NCBI GenBank assembly: GCA_018821745.1
Contig: JAHJLU010000264.1
Coordinates: 1-7,573, forward strand
DNA: 7,573 bases
Source: Myxococcota bacterium
Lineage (GTDB): Bacteria > Myxococcota_A > Polyangia > HGW-17
Reading direction: 5' to 3'
The notes beneath the pieces were generated by a model. The model made no database searches, was not told the DNA's origin, and saw nothing but the letters and a program-made list of their open reading frames with translations. Made by a program: the position numbers and the translations under genes. Each line of letters starts with the position of its first letter. Positions within the stretch are counted from its first letter, which is position 1. This document shows positions 1 to 5,507 of this stretch, piece by piece.

Positions 1-295
1 AGGCCAGATGGAGTTGAAACGGGTAGGGCAGATATCGCCCCTTGAAGTACACCCGGGCCCGCCGCTCAATCTCCACCATTTCGACCAAATCTTTTGCCTT
101 TTCCGCCAGTTTTGAATCAGCCAGGTGGAGCCAGTGCCCGGTGAAATCAAACCCGTATCCTCTTTCAACCCGAGTGGCACTGAGCCCTCCGGGTGTGTCT
201 GACCTTTCAAGGAGAATGCAATCCCCGGGCGTCGCGAGAGTGAAGCTCAGGCCCGATACTCCCCCCCCGATAACCAGATGTTGGCAATGTTCCAT
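1..295 (-). CDS. FAD-dependent oxidoreductase, amine oxidase / UDP-galactopyranose mutase-like (N-terminal part, cut by window edge)
   Basis: Reading the minus strand from the ATG at 295-293 gives 98 codons without a stop, running off the left edge. A ribosome binding site GAGG lies 5 bases upstream of this ATG. Residues 7-16 form a short beta strand followed by G-G-G-V-S-G-L, the Rossmann GxGxxG motif that binds the FAD pyrophosphate. A strand ending in an acidic residue (I-L-L-E-R) follows, then P-G-G-L, the usual second glycine motif of the GR2/amine oxidase superfamily. Further on, F-D-F-T-G-H and Y-L-P-Y-P-F-Q match the early part of flavoproteins annotated as protoporphyrinogen oxidase-like or UDP-galactopyranose mutase-like, often found in polysaccharide loci. 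No signal peptide is seen, so it is probably cytosolic. Family-level assignment is fairly safe; the substrate cannot be told. A run of eight G encodes the glycine motif. It is transcribed divergently from the barrel gene at 517. Confidence 0.82.
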   Translation of the reverse strand, partial: MEHCQHLVIGGGVSGLSFTLATPGDCILLERSDTPGGLSATRVERGYGFDFTGHWLHLADSKLAEKAKDLVEMVEIERRARVYFKGRYLPYPFQLHLA

Positions 296-437
296 GGGCA
301 CCTCATAAAACCAAAGAGAATTGCATAGGGAATAAGTGTTACCAGTTTTTCTGCCACAAGACCACACTTCTTGTGACCCAAAGGCGCTCCCCGACCACCG
401 CCACACCCCCATGCTCACCCATCCTCCACTTGGCCGA

Positions 438-474
438 TTGAAAAAGTTGCTTTACGGTCAATAATACATATAGA
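438..474 (+). promoter_or_regulatory. Candidate sigma-70-type promoter for the barrel gene
   Basis: This AT-rich patch lies in the 221-base divergent region between 295 and 517. Two overlapping readings are possible: TTGAAA (438-443) with TAATAC (462-467), spacing 18, or TTGCTT (447-452) with TATAGA (469-474), spacing 16. Either would start transcription some 35-45 bases before the ATG at 517. The leftward gene at 295 must also have its promoter in this region, but I see no convincing box for it. The call rests on sequence resemblance only. Confidence 0.4.
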
Positions 475-516
475 CTGGGACCAATTGTTACCCGGCACAA
501 TAAAAGGTGGCCACCC

Positions 517-1356
517 ATGAAACAGTTCCTACTCCTTCTGGCCCTGCTGATGATTTTGCCCCTGGGCAGGGTCTGGGCCCAAACACCCTCCGACGAAGAC
601 GATATCGTCATTGAGGGCGACACAAAAAACGAGAAGCCGAAGAAACCGCTCCTGCCTGGACAGACAACCCCGGCGACGAAAGCAGACGAAGGCGATGATG
701 AGGAGAAGGATGAACTGGAAATGGAGGCTGACAGGGTCACCAAGGCCAAGCAGGTGACTGAGAGCGAGACCCCCATCTCCACCGAGACCTTTGACGCGGA
801 CAAGGGCACCTTTAAAAGAAGAGCCACCTATTTCGCCATAGAGCTCCTCGGGGGAATTCGCAGCGGCATCGTTGACTTCTCGGGAATGACCGGCCTGGGT
901 TTCGACATCAACGTCGTGGCCAAAATGGGCCGCAACTTTGCTCTGGCCGCTAACTTAAATACAGGGGCCCTGTTCAACTCCGACGGTGATTTCCTCCAGA
1001 CCCTGGCAGTTCATCTGGAGCCCAGGATTTACATTCCTTTCTCCGACGGGGAAAAGGATCCCGTTGACCTCAACAAGGGCGTGGTGGAAGGGTTCGTCTC
1101 CATCAAAGGGGGATATTTTTCCCAGGGCGCCGTTGTCGAGGACCTGCAAAAAAAAATGACGGGCATCGGCATGGGCATCGGCATGGGGGTCGACTGGTTT
1201 TTCTCCAAGAACCTCAAGGTGAGTTTTCAGTTCACCTACTATTTTCCCTACTGGCTCGAAGAGTGTGAAGACTACTCGGGACAGCACCACTGCTCCTCCA
1301 CCTCGGTGATCGGTCACCTCCTCAGTTTCACCTCCGGTATCGCCCTTGTCTTCTGA
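517..1356 (+). CDS. Exported hypothetical protein: acidic linker plus predicted outer-membrane beta-barrel
   Basis: A 279-residue protein. The ATG at 517 is preceded by AGGTGG (505-510) at 6-base spacing; the SD lies in the perfect palindrome GGTGGCCACC (506-515). Residues 1-21 or so are a signal peptide (Lys, a run of Leu, then V-W-A before the likely cut at Gln22). Residues 22-100 are low-complexity, rich in Glu, Asp, Lys and Thr, and contain D-D-I-V-I-E-G-D, which looks like a short periplasmic interaction strand. From about residue 105 alternating polar/hydrophobic strands with Gly and aromatic residues continue to the C-terminal Phe279, as in outer-membrane barrels of about 8 strands. 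A G-I-G-M-G-I-G-M-G strand (around residue 216) comes from a tandem 12-base repeat at 1162-1185. Cys250 and Cys259 could form a disulfide in an outer loop. A run of nine A (1148-1156) lies inside the gene. Specific function is not recognised; the lipoprotein gene follows 201 bases downstream on the same strand. Confidence 0.75.
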   Translation: MKQFLLLLALLMILPLGRVWAQTPSDEDDIVIEGDTKNEKPKKPLLPGQTTPATKADEGDDEEKDELEMEADRVTKAKQVTESETPISTETFDADKGTFKRRATYFAIELLGGIRSGIVDFSGMTGLGFDINVVAKMGRNFALAANLNTGALFNSDGDFLQTLAVHLEPRIYIPFSDGEKDPVDLNKGVVEGFVSIKGGYFSQGAVVEDLQKKMTGIGMGIGMGVDWFFSKNLKVSFQFTYYFPYWLEECEDYSGQHHCSSTSVIGHLLSFTSGIALVF

Positions 1357-1473
1357 CCGAGGATCAAAAAAGCTCCCCCGAACCGCCTCCTAAACCATGT
1401 AAAAAAGATACTGTACCTCCACCCGGTTTCCCGCAAAAAGTGAGGTATACCGCAAAAAATCCCATCGAAAAAC

Positions 1474-1501
1474 TTGACTTCAAACAGTGGACTGATAAGA
1501 A
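1474..1501 (+). promoter_or_regulatory. Candidate promoter for the lipoprotein gene
   Basis: TTGACT at 1474-1479 is a near-consensus -35 box. The best -10 at legal spacing is TAAGAA (1496-1501, spacing 16), which matches the consensus at only three of six positions, so the promoter may need an activator or another sigma factor. A direct repeat CCGCAAAAA (1431-1439 and 1450-1458) lies just upstream and could be an operator. No clear intrinsic terminator was found between the barrel gene stop (1356) and this site, so read-through from the upstream gene is also possible. Confidence 0.35.
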
Positions 1502-1519
1502 ATGAGCGACAACATTAAC

Positions 1520-1553
1520 CCTCCCGCTGCTAAAGGGGAGGAACTCTAGGAGG
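1520..1553 (+). promoter_or_regulatory. Strong ribosome binding site with neighbouring anti-SD hairpin
   Basis: AGGAGG at 1548-1553, 4 bases before the ATG at 1558, is a near-perfect Shine-Dalgarno sequence and fixes the lipoprotein start. Just upstream, CCTCCC (1520-1525) can pair with GGGAGG (1536-1541) in a 6-bp stem with a 10-base loop. The same CCTCC could instead pair with the true SD at 1549-1553. The two pairings exclude one another, so the leader might modulate translation; this is a reading of the sequence, not a known element. Confidence 0.5.
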
Positions 1554-1557
1554 AGTC

Positions 1558-2451
1558 ATGAGAAACCTGAAGCTTGTAGTGGTAGCAATTTTCGCCCTGG
1601 CATTTGCCGTCGCCTGTGATGACGACAGCAGCAACAACAGCAACAATGTCAACAACAACAACCCCGAGATCTGCAACGACGGTCTCGACAACGACGGTGA
1701 CGGTGCCATCGACTGCAACGACATGGACTGCGACACCTATGCAGGCTGCAACACCACCAACAACGTCAACAATACCAACAACGTAACCACCGAGACAGAC
1801 TGCTCCAACGGCGTCGACGACGACGGTGACGGTGCCATCGACTGCGCCGACTCCGACTGCGACAACGACATCGCCTGTGCCACCAACCAGTGCACCCTTG
1901 CCACCATCTTCTATGATTCCGCCGACACCTGCGACGACGGATTTGTCTGTACCATGAACGACAGTTACCAGGCTGCCTGTGTGGATGACGCAATCACCGC
2001 CGGTGGAGAATTCTACGCTGCCTGCGGCACCAATGGTGAGTGCCCCATGGGTTCCGGCTGCTTCAATGATGGCACAAGCAACCTTTGCATGCCTTTCTGC
2101 TCTGAAACCCACACCACATGCCCCACCCCCGGTTCCTGTATTTACGGCATCCAGGGCACCACAGAAGTCAACCTCTGCGGTATTGTCACCGCCTGTGAAC
2201 CCTTCGGTACTGACTGCGACACAGGCGAAGCCTGTTACGCCAGCTCCACCGGCTGGGGTTGTGCCCCCGCCGGTGCCGGCGCGGTTGGAAGCACCTGTGC
2301 AGCTGTAAACGACTGCGCACCCGATCTCATCTGCCTTGGTGACGGCACTACCTACGCCTGTGCCGAGCTCTGTGACACGGCTAACGATCAGTGCTCCACC
2401 GGTACCTGTCAGGCACTCTCGGGTCTTGAGCCCTACGGCGCCTGCCAGTAG
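1558..2451 (+). CDS. Cys-rich lipoprotein with two MopE-type metal-binding motifs
   Basis: A 297-residue protein beginning with a lipoprotein signal: basic N-region, hydrophobic core, lipobox A-V-A-C with the lipidated residue at Cys20, then D-D-D. In E. coli Asp at +2 favours inner-membrane retention, but that rule is not safe in this group. An Asn/Ser spacer (26-35) leads to C39-N-D-G-x-D-N-D-G-D-G...D-C...D-C58, and after a second Asn/Thr spacer (65-78) a near copy spans Cys82-Cys101. These are the short Asp-rich motifs of the Pfam 'putative metal-binding motif' (MopE-like) family; the DxDxDG loops suggest calcium. The rest (107-297) is a Cys-rich domain with C-x5-C and C-x6-C patterns around Gly/Asp, presumably disulfide-bonded outside the cytoplasm. 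The gene ends in tandem stops TAG TAA. Surface-exposed lipoproteins of this style are common in Myxococcota; the precise role is unknown. Confidence 0.85.
   Translation: MRNLKLVVVAIFALAFAVACDDDSSNNSNNVNNNNPEICNDGLDNDGDGAIDCNDMDCDTYAGCNTTNNVNNTNNVTTETDCSNGVDDDGDGAIDCADSDCDNDIACATNQCTLATIFYDSADTCDDGFVCTMNDSYQAACVDDAITAGGEFYAACGTNGECPMGSGCFNDGTSNLCMPFCSETHTTCPTPGSCIYGIQGTTEVNLCGIVTACEPFGTDCDTGEACYASSTGWGCAPAGAGAVGSTCAAVNDCAPDLICLGDGTTYACAELCDTANDQCSTGTCQALSGLEPYGACQ
1691..1845 (+). repeat. Duplicated MopE-motif coding unit (129-base period)
   Basis: A 26-base stretch at 1691-1716 is repeated exactly at 1820-1845. The offset is 129 bases, or 43 codons, and each copy encodes the N/D-D-G-D-G-A-I-D-C core of a metal-binding motif. 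Flanking codons have diverged (N-D-M-D-C against A-D-S-D-C), and both copies are preceded by Asn-rich spacer. This points to an internal duplication of spacer plus motif. Confidence 0.8.
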
Positions 2452-2754
2452 TAATTCACCCCCCTCCTTCTCCTCTTCTTTCCATCAAATTTCATAACCT
2501 GCAGCGGGCATTCCAGGGCACCATTGCGTCCCCGGTGTTCTACTCGTCGCTCGCGCGGCATCCCGCACTAAAAACACACTCCCCTGAACAGTGAAATTGT
2601 CTTTGTCCTCAATTACATCCAGCGAATAAAGGGACCGGCGCCCGGCGCAGACAGTGGGCCAATCTTAAAAAGGCACCTGCACACCCGGGGAAATCCCAAA
2701 ACTTCTTCGGGTTACCGCAACTCCCCTGCACCCGCCGGTTGAAACAATTACCCC
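2452..2754. other. Convergent intergenic region, no gene seen
   Basis: These 303 bases separate the stops of two convergent genes. The plus strand contains no ATG here and no supported short gene was found on either strand. Right after the lipoprotein's tandem stops lies a 25-base all-pyrimidine tract (2459-2483), an unstructured C/U-rich RNA of the kind that can favour Rho-dependent ending. I could not find a standard GC hairpin plus U-tract for either gene; the best on the minus strand is a 5-bp CGGGT/ACCCG stem without a proper U-tract. Confidence 0.55.
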
Positions 2755-2880
2755 CTATCGGGCCTTCAGGTGGCGGCGTCTGACCAGGGCGAGACCCAGA
2801 ATCAGGAACATAAGAGGGGGAAGTTCACCGCCCGCTCCCCGGGTGCCGCCCAAAACCGCGCAGGAACACCCGCTCCCCGT
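2755..2880 (-). other. MYXO-CTERM-like C-terminal sorting signal
   Basis: This part encodes the last 42 residues of the 862-residue protein: G-S-G-C-S-C-A, a Gly-rich stretch, P-P-L-M-F-L-I-L-G-L-A-L-V as the membrane segment, then R-R-R-H-L-K-A-R. The order Cys motif, hydrophobic helix, Arg cluster at the extreme C-terminus is that of MYXO-CTERM. The tail agrees with the N-terminal signal peptide in predicting export and surface anchoring. Confidence 0.75.
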
Positions 2881-5343
2881 GGCGCCAATGTGATCCTTGT
2901 CACAGACTCCATCGAGGTCTTCATCGGGACAGCAACCCTCCACGGAGCAGAGCCACCCCTCCTCAACCTGACAGCTCTCGGAGCAGCCGTCATCGGGAGT
3001 CAGGTTGCCGTCGTCGCAGGCCTCTCCCTGATCCAGCTCTCCGTTGCCGCACAAAGACTGCAGCTCCTCACAGACGCTGGGCTCACCGTCGCAGATCCAG
3101 CCCGCCTCCACATGACAGTTGGGAGCGCATCCATCATCGGGATCCAGGTTGCCGTCGTCGCAGATCTCCCCCGCGTCCAGAAGCCCGTTCCCGCAGCTCT
3201 CCACACAGGTGCTGGGTTCACCGTCACAGGCCCAGCCATCTTCCACCACGCAGGTCGCCAGACACCCGTCACCGTTGACGTTGTTGCCATCATCGCACTG
3301 TTCGTCTCCAAGCACCAGGCCATCACCACAGATGGGCTCACAGACGCCCCAGTCGCACTCCCACCCCTCTTCATGGACGCACAGCGCGGAGCAGCCGTCA
3401 CCGGCGTCGAGGTTGCCGTCGTCACACTCCTCGTTGTCCCGCAGCAGCCCGTCACCGCAGATGGCAACACACTCGCCCGTGGTGCAGTCCCAGCCGGACT
3501 CAAGGACACAGCCCGCGGAGCACCCGTCACCGGCCACGTGGTTGCCGTCGTCGCACTCTTCGGTCCCCAGGGTGAGACCGTCGCCGCAGATGGCAACACA
3601 CACACCGGAGGTGCAGTCCCACCCGGTCTCCAACAGGCAATCCCCGTCACAGCCGTCATCGGCATCGAGGTTGCCGTCGTCACACTCTTCATCGCCCCGT
3701 CGCTCCCCGTCACCGCAGACGGGAACACAGGTGCCCGAGGTGCAGTCCCAGCCTGACTCCACAGCGCAGGCGTTCGAGCAACCGTCGCCGTTGACGGTGT
3801 TGCCGTCGTCGCAGGTCTCGGTTCCCTGGGCCACGCCATCGCCGCAGGTAGTGCACCCGGTGGTGTCAAACTGGCAATCCGCGAGGCAGGCCAGGACGCC
3901 ACCGCTGAAACCCATGCCGATGGAGGTGCAGGTGTTGGCGCCCAGTAACGCACCGTCGCATGCCTCCCCGTGGCTCCAGTTCCTGACGCCGTCGCCGCAG
4001 TAGCTGCGACAGTCAGAGGAGCAGGCAGGATCATCAACATTATTGCCATCGTCACAGACCTCCGAGCCAATGACAAGGTTGTCACCACAGATTCCGTCAC
4101 AGACGCTGGGGCTGCCCATACACACATACCCGGGCTCCGGCGCGCACGTTGAGGAGCACCCGTCGCCGTCGATGAGGTTTCCGTCATCACACTGCTCGCT
4201 GGAGAAGGAGACGATCCCGTCACCGCAGTCACAGGCGTCCCCCACACCGTTCCCGTTGACATCATCCTGGGAAGGGTTGGCGTCGTAGGGGCAGTTGTCA
4301 TAGGGGATGGGGACCAGATCCTTGTCCGGGTCCAGATCCTGCACCCTGAAGTTCTCGGAGAAGAGCAGAATCCCGGCCTCCTCTCCCAGAGTATTGTGAT
4401 TCCTCGCCAAAGAAGTGCTTCCCAGGGCTTCCTCTACCAGTATCTTCACCGACGAGGTTGTGAGCGTGCTGAACCGGAACCAGCCACCGTCAGATTCCGC
4501 GCGAGTCTGTGGTTTGGCCACAAACAACGGCGTGGTGGTGAAGGTGGTGGTGAAATTCACCGTGGTTCCCCCGTCGGACCATCCGATAATATTCTGGGGG
4601 GTGTGAATGGTCTCCAGTTTGATATTTTTCCCGTCGGCGTCCGTGAAGGTGTCCTGGACGTTTCCCTCGATGACGAGGTAGGCGATGCGCTCGGGGACAA
4701 GGGTCCAGGGGCCCACACAGTCAGGAACGGTGGAAGTACTCACGTTGGTGCATCGCCCACCGTCGAGGGAGACCTCGAAGGATGTGGCGGTCACGTTCCG
4801 TACTGCAGCTGTGAACCAGGGCGCTGAAGGCTCCGTGGGCAGATTGTTGGTCTCGTTGGCCAGCCCCTGAATCTGGGCGATGACGATTGGATTGGCAAAC
4901 CCTTGTGTGATGGGCACAGTCACCCATGTGCCACCCTCGGAGTTCACCAGATCCGATGTCTCCACCACACCCACGGACATGAAGCGGTCGGGGGTCAAAA
5001 ACCAGTTCCCTTCTTCAACAACAATATAGGAGACGGTCATGGCAACGTGGGGACCATCCCACCCGGGGGGCTCCACCACCGTGGCCTCAAAATCAGTGGC
5101 CGTGATGTTGCGAATCCGAAAGTCGGCGGAGTTGCCCCCGTCGTTCCGTGGAATAATAAAGACCACGGGGCTCACATAGGGGTGACTGAGGGTGACCGTG
5201 TCCCACACCGGATCCGCATAGGTGTCGGTTTTATTAAGCGTCCCCCCTTCCATCTGGAACAGCACGGGGTCGGCACTGGCGGGGGTACTGAAGACAAGGA
5301 GGAACATTAAAGCGAGCAGTTGACTGATTGAACGATTCATCAT
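2755..5343 (-). CDS. Large secreted modular protein: lectin-like modules, TSP3-like segment, DUF4215 repeats, MYXO-CTERM tail
   Basis: An 862-residue protein from the ATG at 5343 (GAGAG 5 bases upstream); the next ATG at 5340 fits as well, while the ATG at 5361 lacks an SD. Residues 1-24 are a signal peptide ending A-S-A before Asp25. Residues 25-116, 117-228 and about 229-335 are three related beta-rich modules with W-x-T-V, N/S-P-x-V-I/F, R-I/V-R-N-I/V-T-A-T and Y-x-V-x-E-G signatures, resembling H-type lectin-like domains. Residues 335-372 look like a thrombospondin type-3 calcium loop (D-N-C-P...N-G-N-G-V-G-D-A-C-D). From Cys373 ten Cys-rich units follow, nine of the DUF4215 type. The tail has C826-S-C828, Gly-rich residues, a hydrophobic helix and R-R-R, a MYXO-CTERM-like sorting signal known from Myxococcota and linked to processing and surface anchoring by myxosortase-type proteases. 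A surface adhesin or glycan-binding role is inferred. Confidence 0.88.
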   Translation of the reverse strand: MMNRSISQLLALMFLLVFSTPASADPVLFQMEGGTLNKTDTYADPVWDTVTLSHPYVSPVVFIIPRNDGGNSADFRIRNITATDFEATVVEPPGWDGPHVAMTVSYIVVEEGNWFLTPDRFMSVGVVETSDLVNSEGGTWVTVPITQGFANPIVIAQIQGLANETNNLPTEPSAPWFTAAVRNVTATSFEVSLDGGRCTNVSTSTVPDCVGPWTLVPERIAYLVIEGNVQDTFTDADGKNIKLETIHTPQNIIGWSDGGTTVNFTTTFTTTPLFVAKPQTRAESDGGWFRFSTLTTSSVKILVEEALGSTSLARNHNTLGEEAGILLFSENFRVQDLDPDKDLVPIPYDNCPYDANPSQDDVNGNGVGDACDCGDGIVSFSSEQCDDGNLIDGDGCSSTCAPEPGYVCMGSPSVCDGICGDNLVIGSEVCDDGNNVDDPACSSDCRSYCGDGVRNWSHGEACDGALLGANTCTSIGMGFSGGVLACLADCQFDTTGCTTCGDGVAQGTETCDDGNTVNGDGCSNACAVESGWDCTSGTCVPVCGDGERRGDEECDDGNLDADDGCDGDCLLETGWDCTSGVCVAICGDGLTLGTEECDDGNHVAGDGCSAGCVLESGWDCTTGECVAICGDGLLRDNEECDDGNLDAGDGCSALCVHEEGWECDWGVCEPICGDGLVLGDEQCDDGNNVNGDGCLATCVVEDGWACDGEPSTCVESCGNGLLDAGEICDDGNLDPDDGCAPNCHVEAGWICDGEPSVCEELQSLCGNGELDQGEACDDGNLTPDDGCSESCQVEEGWLCSVEGCCPDEDLDGVCDKDHIGATGSGCSCAVLGGTRGAGGELPPLMFLILGLALVRRRHLKAR
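2929..4227 (-). repeat. Tandem DUF4215-type Cys/Asp repeats, about 43 residues each
   Basis: Ten units begin C-G-D/N-G or C-G-D-N. The core is C-G-D-G-x(5-6)-E-x-C-D-D-G-N-x3-G/D-D-G-C-x3-C, followed by E-x-G-W-x-C and one more Cys. Three central units are spaced exactly 129 bases apart, as shown by matching sequence at 3451, 3580 and 3709. The second unit is shortened. The third is a different subtype with E-A-C-D-G, an extra hydrophobic Gly-rich insert and a C-Q-F-D-T-T-G-C end. Six to eight Cys per unit imply a disulfide-stapled rod; the Asp/Asn-rich loops suggest calcium binding, by inference. Confidence 0.85.
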
Positions 5344-5507
5344 GACGTCTCTCAGTGGCATGTGGAACAGGGGTCACATACCCGATTTTTCCGTTTTTTT
5401 TGAATAAAACCCATGGTCCCCATATAGAGGGCACAGTGTTGATCTTGGGTTATCAGGGGAGGAGAATCAAGCTGAATAGAATTTTTCCGGGGGATCCCAA
5501 CAGAAAA

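Noticed and set aside
42..308. Plus-strand 88-codon frame at the left edge
   Set aside because: It is antisense to the FAD-binding gene, has Ser/Arg/Pro-rich composition and no SD.
1546..2112. Minus-strand 188-codon Val/Gly-rich frame under the lipoprotein gene
   Set aside because: Its low-complexity Val/Gly/Ala sequence arises from the reverse complement of GAC/AAC-rich codons; the plus-strand gene has lipobox, SD and family motifs.
2770..3756. Long plus-strand open frame of 328 codons opposite the Cys-repeat gene
   Set aside because: It mirrors the 129-base repeats of the minus-strand gene, has no SD, and its Ala/Val/Thr-rich translation is what antisense of Asp/Gly/Cys repeats gives. The frames at 3119-4003 (plus) and 3000-4301 (minus) are shadows of the same kind.
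3451..3837. Regular DNA repeats as a CRISPR array or mobile element
   Set aside because: The 129-base units are diverged protein-coding repeats in frame with a single gene, without spacers or inverted ends.
4903..5310. Plus-strand frame of 135 codons opposite the lectin-like modules
   Set aside because: His/Gly-rich translation without domain features or SD; the minus strand carries the signal peptide and modules.
5474..5507. GGGATCCC palindrome downstream of the 623-residue gene as a terminator
   Set aside because: The palindrome leaves no loop and is not followed by a U-tract, so it does not make an intrinsic terminator.
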